Positions 24,940-33,669 of a stretch of 41,720 bases of DNA are shown here, piece by piece (the stretch's first letter is position 1; every line of letters starts with the position of its first letter). This DNA comes from an uncultured Gammaproteobacteria bacterium (GTDB lineage Bacteria; Pseudomonadota; Gammaproteobacteria; PS1; Pseudothioglobaceae). A program made the translations under genes and the position numbers. Below the pieces are notes generated by a model. That model searched no databases. It was given only the letters and a program-made list of their open reading frames with translations, and was not told where the DNA came from. The DNA lies in contig CAJXHL010000006.1 of assembly GCA_913054335.1 (NCBI GenBank), forward strand, positions 1 to 41,720, in the 5' to 3' direction.

Positions 24940-25832
24940 AAAATCCTACCGTTGTTTCGAAGTCTTTACGGGTTCAACAATGGCGTGAATTTTGGTTTTA
25001 TTTCAGCGCCAGCAAAACAGCAGTAGCAGGGCTTATATTTTTGATTGGCGTGGTTCTTATGGCGCTGTTTGCTGACGTTATCAGCCCACATGAACCAGCA
25101 GAACAGTATCGTCAGTTTGCCAAAGTTCCTCCGGCATGGAAGGATGGCGGCCAGATTCAATTTTTATTAGGCACAGACTATGCAGGTCGCGACATGTGGT
25201 CACGCATCATTCATGGCTCTCGCTTGTCGTTGTTGGCTGGCTGCGTTGTCGTAGTACTGTCATTGTCTATCGGCGTATTGTTGGGTTTAGTGGCAGGCTA
25301 TCGAGGCGGCTGGCTTGACTCGCTTATCATGCGAGTGATGGATACTATTATGGCAGTACCGGGTTTGCTAATGGCGCTGGTGTTTGTAGCAATATTGGGT
25401 CCAGGCCTGTTAAATGCAATGGTGGCGATTGCCATTACTTATACCCCATCATTTGTGCGCTTAACACGAGCTTCAACGCTTACTGAGCTGAACCGTGATT
25501 ACGTTACTGCTAGCAAAATGGCAGGCGCCAGACCAATGCGTTTGATGTTTATTAGCATTCTGCCTAACTGTATGGCGCCATTAATTGTACAGGGCACCTT
25601 AAGTTTTTCTACCGCCATTCTTGACACGGCTGCATTAGGGTTTTTGGGTATGGGTGCACAAGCGCCGATGCCAGAATGGGGTACTCTGATTGCCGAAAAC
25701 CGCGACTTAATGTTAAGCGCTCCATGGACAGTTACCTTTCCTGGTATTGCGATCTTACTAGCAGTGTTGGCCATTAATCTTGTGGGTGATGGTTTGCGTG
25801 ATGCGCTTGACCCAAAACTCAAAAGGTCCTAG
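24936..25832 (+). CDS. dppC: Dipeptide ABC transporter permease DppC
   Basis: 298 aa permease. It has an N-terminal extension and first helix (TAVAGLIFLIGVVLMALFAD), the GTDYAGRDMWSRIIHGSR segment found in DppC/OppC proteins, the EAA loop LNRDYVTASKMAGARPMRL, and the terminal INLVGDGLRDALDPKLK. It partners with DppB and is coupled to it by an ATGA overlap. dppD begins 2 nt after its stop. Confidence 0.95.
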   Translation: MKNPTVVSKSLRVQQWREFWFYFSASKTAVAGLIFLIGVVLMALFADVISPHEPAEQYRQFAKVPPAWKDGGQIQFLLGTDYAGRDMWSRIIHGSRLSLLAGCVVVVLSLSIGVLLGLVAGYRGGWLDSLIMRVMDTIMAVPGLLMALVFVAILGPGLLNAMVAIAITYTPSFVRLTRASTLTELNRDYVTASKMAGARPMRLMFISILPNCMAPLIVQGTLSFSTAILDTAALGFLGMGAQAPMPEWGTLIAENRDLMLSAPWTVTFPGIAILLAVLAINLVGDGLRDALDPKLKRS

Positions 25833-25834
25833 CC

Positions 25835-26827
25835 ATGCCCTTATTAGAAATTGTTAATTTGACCGTTGATTTTGCCACTGCCAATGGGTCTTTTAGGGCG
25901 GTAGATAGTATTGATCTAAGTATTGATGAAAGAGAAATTGTAGCCATCGTGGGTGAGTCGGGTTCTGGCAAGTCAGTAGCTATGCTGGCCCTTATGGGGT
26001 TGTTGCCATGGACAGCAACAGTTAGTGCAGACTGTATACGCTTTGATGGCCAAGATTTGCTTGGTATGAATGACAAGCAAAGACGAAAAATCATTGGCAA
26101 AGATATTAGTATGATATTCCAAGAGCCCATGACCAGTCTTAATCCATGTTTTACCATTGGATATCAATTAACCGAAGTCCTTTGTCAACACTTTGGTGGT
26201 CGACGTCGTAGCTATAATAATCGCGCTGTTGAGCTATTACAGCAAGTGGGTATTCCTGCTGCTGAAACTCGGTTAAATGCATACCCACATCAATTGTCAG
26301 GCGGCATGTGCCAAAGAGTAATGATTGCCATGATGATTGCCTGTCAACCTAAATTATTGATTGCAGATGAGCCCACCACTGCTCTGGATGTAACCATTCA
26401 AGCGCAAATATTGGAGTTGTTGGTTGAATTACAACAAAACAACAACATGGCCTTGGTTTTAATAACTCATGATATGGCTGTTGTGGCAGAAACTGCGGAA
26501 AGAGTAGTTGTTCTATACGCTGGTTGGCAAGTTGAACAACGATCGGCGCTAGATTTGTTCAGCAATCCACGACACCCTTATACAGAGGCCTTGTTAAATG
26601 CCTTGCCAGAACGGGCACAAGGAAAACTACTCAATGCCATTCCGGGCGTAGTGCCAGGGCAGTTAGATCGACCTAAAGGTTGTATATTCAATCCTCGTTG
26701 TTGTTATGTTCAAGATCTTTGTCGCCAACAAATCCCAGAGCGACAGGAAGGCGTTTTGTGCCATTATCCTTTAGAGTTGGACCTTAAACCATCACGCTCA
26801 AGTCAAGATATGGTCACCGACTCATGA
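25835..26827 (+). CDS. dppD: Dipeptide ABC transporter ATPase DppD
   Basis: 330 aa ATPase: Walker A GESGSGKSVA (about 39-48), Q-loop in MIFQEPMTSLNP, signature LSGGMCQRVMIA, Walker B LLIADEPTTALDVT and an H-loop in ITHDM. The C-terminal oligopeptide-transporter domain has the cysteine cluster GCIFNPRCCYVQDLC plus a later Cys, which in related OppD/DppD proteins has been linked to an iron-sulfur cluster. It works as a heterodimer with DppF; the two genes overlap by 4 nt. Confidence 0.95.
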   Translation: MPLLEIVNLTVDFATANGSFRAVDSIDLSIDEREIVAIVGESGSGKSVAMLALMGLLPWTATVSADCIRFDGQDLLGMNDKQRRKIIGKDISMIFQEPMTSLNPCFTIGYQLTEVLCQHFGGRRRSYNNRAVELLQQVGIPAAETRLNAYPHQLSGGMCQRVMIAMMIACQPKLLIADEPTTALDVTIQAQILELLVELQQNNNMALVLITHDMAVVAETAERVVVLYAGWQVEQRSALDLFSNPRHPYTEALLNALPERAQGKLLNAIPGVVPGQLDRPKGCIFNPRCCYVQDLCRQQIPERQEGVLCHYPLELDLKPSRSSQDMVTDS

Positions 26828-27822
26828 TTCAACCGATTGTCAAAGCTCGAGACCTTCAAAAACACTATCCTGTTAAAAGTGGATTTTTGAAACCATCGCA
26901 AAATTTACGCGCCCTCGCTGGAGTGAGTTTTGATTTATATGCGGGTCAAACTTTGGCTGTAGTTGGTGAATCCGGTTGCGGCAAATCAACGTTAGCACGT
27001 TTGCTTGCCATGATTGAAGAACCCACATCTGGGCGATTAAGTATTGATGGAGTAGATTTAACGGAAGTCAATAATAAATCTTTGAGCAAAGGATTAAGAC
27101 AAAAAGTGCAAATGGTTTTCCAAGATCCTTTTGGGTCGCTTAATCCACGCCATAAAATTGGCGATATCTTGCAAGAACCTCTCGTGATCAATACCGGTTT
27201 AAATGCCAGTGAAAGGCGACAGAAAGCATTAGAAATGATGAGCCTTGTAGGGTTACGAGAAGAGCATTTTCAACGCTATCCACATATGTTTTCTGGTGGT
27301 CAACGACAAAGAATTGCCATTGCTAGAGCGCTGATTCTTAAGCCTAAGGTAGTGGTGTTAGATGAGCCTGTTTCGGCACTCGATGTGTCGATTCAAGCGC
27401 AAGTTATAAACCTATTAATTGAATTGCAACAAGAACTAAGTTTGGCCTATGTTTTTATTTCTCACGACCTTAGTGTGGTCCGCCACATTGCTGATGAGGT
27501 TTTGGTAATGTACTTGGGTAGACCTGTAGAACACAGCTCAAAGGAGGTGCTGTTTAGTAATCCACAACACCCCTATACGCAAGCCCTATTGTCAGCCACG
27601 CCTCAAGTAGCCACTCAACGGGATAGACAACGTATTAAGCTAAAAGGTGAGATGCCCTCACCCATCGATCCGCCAAGTGGTTGCGTCTTTAATCCTCGCT
27701 GCCAGTACGCTAATCAAGACTGCCTGACTACCCCGCCTGTTATGGAGTTATATAATGAATCTAGAGTGGCATGCTGGGCACTTAAGCAACGACGCATTGG
27801 AGATGAAAAACTCGCAAACTAA
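26824..27822 (+). CDS. dppF: Dipeptide ABC transporter ATPase DppF
   Basis: 332 aa ATPase: Walker A GESGCGKSTL (about 48-57), QMVFQDPFGSLNPR, signature FSGGQRQRIAIARAL, Walker B VVLDEPVSALDVSIQ, H-loop ISHDLSVV, and the C-terminal GCVFNPRCQYANQDC cysteine motif. It is the second nucleotide-binding subunit of the Dpp importer. The peptidase gene starts 9 nt downstream. Confidence 0.95.
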   Translation: MIQPIVKARDLQKHYPVKSGFLKPSQNLRALAGVSFDLYAGQTLAVVGESGCGKSTLARLLAMIEEPTSGRLSIDGVDLTEVNNKSLSKGLRQKVQMVFQDPFGSLNPRHKIGDILQEPLVINTGLNASERRQKALEMMSLVGLREEHFQRYPHMFSGGQRQRIAIARALILKPKVVVLDEPVSALDVSIQAQVINLLIELQQELSLAYVFISHDLSVVRHIADEVLVMYLGRPVEHSSKEVLFSNPQHPYTQALLSATPQVATQRDRQRIKLKGEMPSPIDPPSGCVFNPRCQYANQDCLTTPPVMELYNESRVACWALKQRRIGDEKLAN

Positions 27823-27831
27823 ATCTATGTT

Positions 27832-28929
27832 ATGACCGATAAATATTCAAAAAAATTAAATAATCTCAGGCACCTAATGGAGTTGAACAAAATTGATTTG
27901 TTAGCCCTTGGACCTGGCACACATATGAATTGGCTGTTGGGATTTAATCCATTCCCAGATGAAAGACCGTGCATGCTATTAGTAGGACAAGAAAAACTGG
28001 CATTTTTGATGCCATCAGTTAACGCTGAAGGTGTAAAGGAAAAAACCAACATTCCCATGCACTGTTGGAATGATGAAGTTGGAGCAGAGCAAGCTCTTAA
28101 AGATGCCTTGTTAAGCACGGGTACGGCTACTTCCAAACATATTGCTATTGATGAAGCCATGCGTGCACACTTTGCCTTGTTACTTATTGAGTCTTTGTTC
28201 AGCCCTTCCTATGAATATACCACCTCAACAATTGGTGCATTAAGAATGCGCAAGGATCACGATGAGTTCGTCAATCTCAAAGAAAATGCATTGATTGATG
28301 ATAGAGCTATGCAAGTTGGATTTGCAGCGATACGAGAAGGTGTGAGTGAGTTAGAAATCGCAGAAGCCATCAATAAACATTTTATTTCTGAGGGAGCAAA
28401 ACCTCAATTTTGTATTGTAGGCTCTGGTCCAAACAGTGCATTCCCTCATCATCACACAGGTGAAAGAAAAGTTCAACGAGGTGATGTCGTTCTAATTGAT
28501 ATAGGCGGAAGAAAGGGAACTTTCCCAAGTGACATGACTCGCATGTCAGTATTGGGCGAGCTTCCGGAAGACTACCTCGAGATTCATGCGATAGTGGAGT
28601 CTGCTGTAAAGGCCGCACTATCAGCCGCAAAACCGGGCGTAATGGCAAAAGATGTTGATGCCGCGGCTAGAAATGTAATTAAAGAAGCCGGCTATGGAGA
28701 GTATTTCGTGCATCGACTAGGACACGGCCTAGGAATAGATATACATGAGCAGCCTTACATAACAGCTACGTCTGAGGTGATTCTTGATGAGGGAATGGTG
28801 TTTTCAATTGAGCCAGGAATATACATACCGGGAAAGTTTGGCGTTAGATTGGAAGAGATTGTTATTTTGAGGGCCAATGGTCCAGAAATATTATCGGAAC
28901 TAACCCGTGAGCTGAAAATGCTAAATTAA
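27832..28929 (+). CDS. M24-family metallopeptidase (Xaa-Pro dipeptidase/aminopeptidase type)
   Basis: 365 aa with an N-terminal creatinase-like domain (1 to about 135) and a C-terminal pita-bread domain. The five metal ligands are present: D223 (LIDIGG), D234 (PSDMTR), H298 (HRLGHGLG), E327 (FSIEPGIY) and E341 (VRLEEIV). The HHHTGERKVQRGD block is typical of proline-specific M24 peptidases. There is no signal peptide, so it acts in the cytoplasm. It follows dppF by 9 nt, so imported dipeptides, probably those with proline in second position, are likely cleaved here. The exact specificity (PepQ-like versus PepP-like) cannot be read from the sequence. Confidence 0.9.
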   Translation: MTDKYSKKLNNLRHLMELNKIDLLALGPGTHMNWLLGFNPFPDERPCMLLVGQEKLAFLMPSVNAEGVKEKTNIPMHCWNDEVGAEQALKDALLSTGTATSKHIAIDEAMRAHFALLLIESLFSPSYEYTTSTIGALRMRKDHDEFVNLKENALIDDRAMQVGFAAIREGVSELEIAEAINKHFISEGAKPQFCIVGSGPNSAFPHHHTGERKVQRGDVVLIDIGGRKGTFPSDMTRMSVLGELPEDYLEIHAIVESAVKAALSAAKPGVMAKDVDAAARNVIKEAGYGEYFVHRLGHGLGIDIHEQPYITATSEVILDEGMVFSIEPGIYIPGKFGVRLEEIVILRANGPEILSELTRELKMLN

Positions 28930-28935
28930 GTTTTT

Positions 28936-28963
28936 TTGATTACTAATAACAAGTTTTTATGAA
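28936..28963 (+). promoter_or_regulatory. Weak candidate promoter for oppA
   Basis: TTGATT (28936-28941), a 16-nt spacer and TATGAA (28958-28963) lie between the peptidase stop and the terminator-like hairpin. Each box matches the consensus at four of six positions, so this is tentative. If real, the hairpin at 29014 would be inside the oppA leader. Confidence 0.3.
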
Positions 28964-29013
28964 CTATGAATTTAATCTAACTACATAATAAATTGGGTTA
29001 AACTTCTTGGGTC

Positions 29014-29042
29014 CTAGTCCTACTTTAGGATTAGTTTTTTTT
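29014..29042 (+). terminator. Rho-independent terminator just upstream of oppA
   Basis: CTAGTCCTA (29014-29022) pairs with TAGGATTAG (29026-29034) around a 3-nt loop (nine pairs, one G-U), followed by eight T residues (29035-29042). It can end the dpp operon, but it stands only 19 nt before the oppA start codon. Confidence 0.8.
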
Positions 29043-29061
29043 AACAATTGGAGAGATTCAA

Positions 29062-30711
29062 ATGAAAAAAGAGTTACAAATGAGATATTTTGCCAAATCC
29101 TTGGCAGGCGGGGTGTTGTTAGCAGCAACTCTCGCATCAACAACGGTCCTTGCTGCGGGCACACATCCGACAACGGGTGAGGCGTTAGCAGATGATCAAA
29201 CATTTACCTACAGTATGCTTGATGAGCACAGCTCTATAGATCCGCAAATTGTTGAGGACGTGTCTGGCTCTGAGCTAGTACGCGACCTTTTTGAAGGTTT
29301 AATGAATCAAGATGCTGACGGTAATCTTGTGCCAGGTGTTGCCACAGGTTTTACGACCAATGAAGCTAAAGATGTTTACACCTTTACATTGCGTAAGGAT
29401 GCAAGATGGTCTGATGGCAAGCGCGTCACCGCTGGTGACTTTGTTTATGCCTGGAGACGTCTAGCAGATCCTGCAACCGCTTCACCATACTCTTGGTTTG
29501 CTGATATTATGTCACTTGAAGGTGTTGGTGATGTTATGTCGGGCGATGCAGATCCATCAACATTGGGTGTTAGCGCCATTGACAACCACACGCTTGAAGT
29601 TCGCTTAACGGCTTCATTGCCATACTTTGCCTTAATGACAACACATGCTTCAACTTTCCCGTCTCCACAGTGGGCAATTGAAGAGCATGGTGATGATTGG
29701 ACGAAAGTAGGTAATATAGTTTCTAACGGCGCTTATGTGCTAACCGAGCACATTCCGAACGAGCGCTCAGTTCGTGAACGTAATACCGCGTATTGGGATA
29801 ACGATGCGACAATATTGGATAAGGTGGTAGCGCTGATTATTAACGATGAGAACACTGATTTGACTCGTTATTTAGCCGGTGAGCTTGATAAAGGCACTGT
29901 GCCTTCAGGTCAGTACCTGCGTTTGAAGGCAGAGTATCCAAACCAAGCAACTTCATTCCCGCGTCTCTGTACTTACTACTATTCGTTTAACGTATCAGAG
30001 AGTGGCCAGGAAGCATTGAAAGATATCCGCGTTCGCCAAGCTTTATCTTATGCGGTTGATCGTTCTGTGATTACTGATAAGATTCTGCAAGCAGGTCAGA
30101 CGCAAGCGTTTACATTTACACCAGGCGCAACAGCAGGCTTTGATGTGCCTGAAGTTGATTTTGGCGTAATGACTCAGGCCGAGCGCAATGCAAAAGCGAA
30201 AGAGTTGTTGGCTGATGCTGGCTATGGTGCGGACAATCCATTGTCAATCGACCTTCTATACAATACGTCTGAAAGTCATAAGAAAATTGCTATTGCAATT
30301 TCTCAAATGTGGAAGGAAACTTTGGGTGTAACCGCAACACTAGCCAATATAGAATGGAAAACATTCCTGCAAGTACGTGGCAAGCAAGACTTTGATGTTG
30401 CGCGTGGCGGCTGGTGTGGTGACTACAACGAAGCATCTACTTTCCTAGATTTGTTAACCACAAAATCGGGTTACAATGATGGCAAGTACAGCAACGCTGA
30501 AGTTGACGCTTTAATGGCAGAAGCCAAAACGCTAAGCGATACGAAAGCTAACTACACACGTGTAGAGGAAATCTTGGCGACTGAAATGCCAGTCATTCCA
30601 ATTTATCACTATGCTGGTGTATTCATGCTTAAGGAGAACCTTAAGGGCTGGCCTTATGGCAACGTAGAGCAGAACTGGTATTCTCGTAATCTTTATAAGA
30701 TTGCTGATTAA
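29062..30711 (+). CDS. oppA: Periplasmic oligopeptide-binding protein
   Basis: 549 aa family 5 binding protein of the OppA type. The signal peptide has a basic start, core GGVLLAATLASTTV and cleavage near VLA-AG at about 33. OppA-like blocks are SSIDPQIVEDVSGSELVRDL, FEGLMNQDADGNLVPGVA, TFTLRKDARWSDGKRVTAGD and FVYAWRRLADPATASPYSW. It captures oligopeptides for OppBCDF. The start at 29062 is supported by GGAGAG 6 nt upstream; an in-frame ATG at 29080 is less well placed. A terminator hairpin precedes it and another stem-loop follows it. Confidence 0.93.
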   Translation: MKKELQMRYFAKSLAGGVLLAATLASTTVLAAGTHPTTGEALADDQTFTYSMLDEHSSIDPQIVEDVSGSELVRDLFEGLMNQDADGNLVPGVATGFTTNEAKDVYTFTLRKDARWSDGKRVTAGDFVYAWRRLADPATASPYSWFADIMSLEGVGDVMSGDADPSTLGVSAIDNHTLEVRLTASLPYFALMTTHASTFPSPQWAIEEHGDDWTKVGNIVSNGAYVLTEHIPNERSVRERNTAYWDNDATILDKVVALIINDENTDLTRYLAGELDKGTVPSGQYLRLKAEYPNQATSFPRLCTYYYSFNVSESGQEALKDIRVRQALSYAVDRSVITDKILQAGQTQAFTFTPGATAGFDVPEVDFGVMTQAERNAKAKELLADAGYGADNPLSIDLLYNTSESHKKIAIAISQMWKETLGVTATLANIEWKTFLQVRGKQDFDVARGGWCGDYNEASTFLDLLTTKSGYNDGKYSNAEVDALMAEAKTLSDTKANYTRVEEILATEMPVIPIYHYAGVFMLKENLKGWPYGNVEQNWYSRNLYKIAD

Positions 30712-30728
30712 TACTTTGTTCTAAGTTG

Positions 30729-30758
30729 AAACACCGCGCGAATATCGGGCGGTGTTTT
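30729..30758 (+). terminator. Stem-loop/attenuator after oppA
   Basis: AAACACCGC (30729-30737) pairs with GCGGTGTTT (30749-30757), extended past a G-G mismatch by CGA/TCG, giving a 3-nt loop. The T residues at 30755-30758 are followed by ACTTT. It probably terminates part of the transcripts so that oppA exceeds oppBCDF. Confidence 0.7.
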
Positions 30759-30814
30759 ACTTTGTCAGTTCGGTACAATGATATCGGATGCACATTTATT
30801 CTTAGGCTTACACT

Positions 30815-31738
30815 ATGCTTAATTACGTTATTAAACGTGTAGGGATTGCTATCCCGACAATGTTAATTCTAATCATATTATCCTTCCTGTTGATGCATGC
30901 TGCACCAGGTGGGCCATTCACTTCAGATAGACCTCTGCCAGCACAAGTGCTGGCAAATATTGAGGCGAAATACGGTTTGGATCAGCCGCTTTGGCGTCAA
31001 ATGATCAATTATGTCTGGGGTGTTGTAACACAGTTCGATTTTGGGCCTTCTTTTAAATACAAAGACCGAACGGTGAATGAAATCATTGCCCAGGGTTTTC
31101 CTATCACTCTGAAATACGGCTTTTTATCATTTATTTTTGCAATCGGCGTCGGCATTCCGTTGGGTGCCATTGCTGCAATTCGACAAAATACTTGGATAGA
31201 CTACCTAGCTGTCGGTGTTTCGATTGGTGCACAGGTTCTACCAAACTTTGTCATGGCGCCTTTATTGGTCATTGTTTTTACCCTGTGGTTAGGCTGGCTA
31301 CCCGGTGGAGGCTGGGGCGGCGGCTCCTGGGAGTATTTGATTATGCCAGTCATTGCGCTGTCGACAAGCTACATGGCATCGATTGCGCGAATAACGCGAT
31401 CGTCAATGTTGGAAGTTTTAAACACAAATTATATTCGCACGGCTAAGGCAAAGGGCCTTCCCACGAAAACGATTCTTTTGCGCCACGCATTAAAACCCTC
31501 ATTACTGCCAGTGATATCTTATCTTGGGCCGGCCTTTGTTGGCTTGATTACTGGCTCAGTTGTCATTGATATTTACTTTTCGACAGGTGGCATGGGCTAT
31601 TTCTTTGTCAATTCAGCGATGAATCGAGACTACTCAGTGATGATGGGCATTACTATTTTGGTTGGCTTTCTCACCATTATGTTTAGTCTTGTTATTGATC
31701 TGCTCTACGCATGGGTCGATCCAAAAATTCGTTATTGA
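30815..31738 (+). CDS. oppB: Oligopeptide ABC transporter permease OppB
   Basis: 307 aa, the E. coli OppB length. It has an N-terminal helix (VGIAIPTMLILIILSFLLMH), the OppB-typical HAAPGGPFTSDRPLP loop, EAA loop MLEVLNTNYIRTAKAKGLPT, and a final helix ending LLYAWVDPKIRY. It forms the oligopeptide channel with OppC. It lies 103 nt after oppA, with a stem-loop in that gap. Confidence 0.93.
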   Translation: MLNYVIKRVGIAIPTMLILIILSFLLMHAAPGGPFTSDRPLPAQVLANIEAKYGLDQPLWRQMINYVWGVVTQFDFGPSFKYKDRTVNEIIAQGFPITLKYGFLSFIFAIGVGIPLGAIAAIRQNTWIDYLAVGVSIGAQVLPNFVMAPLLVIVFTLWLGWLPGGGWGGGSWEYLIMPVIALSTSYMASIARITRSSMLEVLNTNYIRTAKAKGLPTKTILLRHALKPSLLPVISYLGPAFVGLITGSVVIDIYFSTGGMGYFFVNSAMNRDYSVMMGITILVGFLTIMFSLVIDLLYAWVDPKIRY

Positions 31739-31755
31739 TGATTGAGGTATAGAGA

Positions 31756-32688
31756 ATGATTGTAGCGAACAAGAAAAAAATACACCAAATGAGTGATAAT
31801 TTGTCGGAATCGGAATTTGTTCAGGGTAGATCTCTTTGGGCGGATGCCAGAAGGCGGTTTATGGGTAATAAAGCTGCAACGGTAAGCCTGTATATTTTGG
31901 TGCTGATCGTTTTATTCTCTTTTATTGGTCCTTGGTTTGCTGTTTGGACAAACGAAGAAATTGATTGGGGCGCTATGGGCTCAGCTGCCACACAAGGTAT
32001 GCCATCATTTGCAACAGGACACTTTTTTGGTACCGATGATTTGGGTAGGGATATATATTCTCGTGTTATTCAGGGTACGCAAATTTCACTGATGATTGGT
32101 GTTATAGGCGCTGCTATTGCCGTGGTGGTTGGCACGCTTTACGGGTCTATTTCTGGCTATGTGGGCGGGCGTACAGATCAGATCATGATGAGAATCGTTG
32201 ATATTTTGATGGCCATTCCGTTTATGTTTGTGCTTATTTTAATGTTGGTGGTTTTCGGTCGCTCAATTGGCATGTTGTTTGTCGGCATTGGCTTGTTGTC
32301 GTGGTTGGACATGAGTCGAATTGTTCGAGGTCAGACTTTAAGCCTCAAAAATAAAGAGTTTATTGAGGCGGCTCAGGCGACAGGCGTTTCCGATTTTAAA
32401 ATTATCACTCGACATATTGTGCCAAATCTGCTAGGTGTTGTTGCCGTTTATGCCACCCTACTTGTGCCAGGCATGATTCTTGCGGAGAGCTTTATTTCGT
32501 TTTTGGGTTTAGGCGTTCAAGAGCCAAACACAAGTTGGGGTGCGTTGATTTCTGAGGGTGCTGGCACAATTCGCTACGATACCGAGTGGCAGTTGTTGTT
32601 CCCACTTGCATTTTTTGTGGTGAGCCTTTTCTGTTTTTATTTTATTGGTGACGGTCTGCGTGATGCACTTGATCCCAAGGATAGGTAA
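31756..32688 (+). CDS. oppC: Oligopeptide ABC transporter permease OppC
   Basis: 310 aa. It has a hydrophilic N-terminus (SLWADARRRFMGNKAATVSL) before the first helix, the FFGTDDLGRDIYSRVIQGTQ segment, an EAA loop in LKNKEFIEAAQATGVSDFKI, and the terminal FYFIGDGLRDALDPKDR. The ATG at 31756 is preceded by GAGG at 8 nt. oppD starts 6 nt after the stop. Confidence 0.93.
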   Translation: MIVANKKKIHQMSDNLSESEFVQGRSLWADARRRFMGNKAATVSLYILVLIVLFSFIGPWFAVWTNEEIDWGAMGSAATQGMPSFATGHFFGTDDLGRDIYSRVIQGTQISLMIGVIGAAIAVVVGTLYGSISGYVGGRTDQIMMRIVDILMAIPFMFVLILMLVVFGRSIGMLFVGIGLLSWLDMSRIVRGQTLSLKNKEFIEAAQATGVSDFKIITRHIVPNLLGVVAVYATLLVPGMILAESFISFLGLGVQEPNTSWGALISEGAGTIRYDTEWQLLFPLAFFVVSLFCFYFIGDGLRDALDPKDR

Positions 32689-32694
32689 GCGCAT

Positions 32695-33669
32695 ATGAGT
32701 TTTCTGGAAGTAAACAATCTAAATGTAGAATTTGACACAGCGGATGGCAAGGTGCGCGCTGTCAACAACGTCAACTTCTCTCTTGAAGAAGGAAAAACCT
32801 TAGCCATTGTCGGTGAGTCTGGCAGTGGCAAAAGTCAAACGGTATTTGCCATGATGGGATTATTAGCTCATAACGGCACATCGGTTGGTAGTGTGAAATT
32901 TGATGGCAATGAAATACTCAATTTAACAGGGCCAGAACTCAATCTAATTCGTGCTGAAAAAATGGCCATGATTTTTCAAGACCCAATGACCAGCCTTAAC
33001 CCCTATATGCGTGTATCAGAGCAAATGGCAGAGGTGTTGACCCATCATAGAGGATTGTCTAAATCGGATGCAGTTAAGGAATCAGTGGCGATGCTCGATG
33101 CCGTGCAAATCCCCGAAGCCAAGAGTCGTATTCGAATGTATCCGCATGAGTTCTCCGGCGGTATGCGCCAGCGTGTAATGATTGCGATGTCGCTATTGTG
33201 TCAACCCAAACTACTGATAGCCGATGAGCCAACGACTGCGCTTGATGTGACTGTCCAAGCGCAAATCATGAAACTGTTGTCCGATATTCAAAAAGAATTC
33301 GGAACTGCAATCATTCTAATCACTCATGACCTCGGCGTTGTTGCGGGCAATAGTGACGATACTCTAGTAATGTACGGCGGTCAGGTAATGGAAATTGGCA
33401 CGACCGAACAAGTTTATGCCAACCCAACCCATCCTTATACACAGGGTCTAATGAGTGCTGTGCCTCGGCTCGATCACGACGGCACTGAGTTGACCACCAT
33501 TCCCGGCAATCCACCTAATATGATGCTACTGCCTGAAGGCTGCCCTTTCTGCCCACGATGTAAATTTGCCAAAAGTGAGTGTAAAACAAAAGTGCCTGAA
33601 TTAATATTTACCGGTACAAGTGGTAGTCACTACAGGGCTTGCAATGTCGCCGTGGAGGAATTAGTGTGA
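32695..33669 (+). CDS. oppD: Oligopeptide ABC transporter ATPase OppD
   Basis: 324 aa ATPase: Walker A GESGSGKSQT (about 39-48), MIFQDPMTSLNP, signature FSGGMRQRVMIAMSL, Walker B LLIADEPTTALDVTVQ and H-loop ITHDLGVV. The C-terminal domain has GCPFCPRCKFAKSEC and a final ACN, the four-cysteine arrangement of Opp/Dpp ATPases. It overlaps oppF by 4 nt. Confidence 0.94.
   Translation: MSFLEVNNLNVEFDTADGKVRAVNNVNFSLEEGKTLAIVGESGSGKSQTVFAMMGLLAHNGTSVGSVKFDGNEILNLTGPELNLIRAEKMAMIFQDPMTSLNPYMRVSEQMAEVLTHHRGLSKSDAVKESVAMLDAVQIPEAKSRIRMYPHEFSGGMRQRVMIAMSLLCQPKLLIADEPTTALDVTVQAQIMKLLSDIQKEFGTAIILITHDLGVVAGNSDDTLVMYGGQVMEIGTTEQVYANPTHPYTQGLMSAVPRLDHDGTELTTIPGNPPNMMLLPEGCPFCPRCKFAKSECKTKVPELIFTGTSGSHYRACNVAVEELV
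33654..33658 (+). promoter_or_regulatory. Ribosome-binding site that fixes the oppF GTG start
   Basis: GGAGG stands 7 nt before the GTG at 33666, inside the end of oppD. It favours this start over the longer in-frame reading from 33639. Confidence 0.65.

Noticed and set aside
26671-26760. Cysteine cluster at the DppD C-terminus as an unusual metal site
   Set aside because: The same cysteine pattern is in DppF, OppD and OppF here and is typical of this transporter family.
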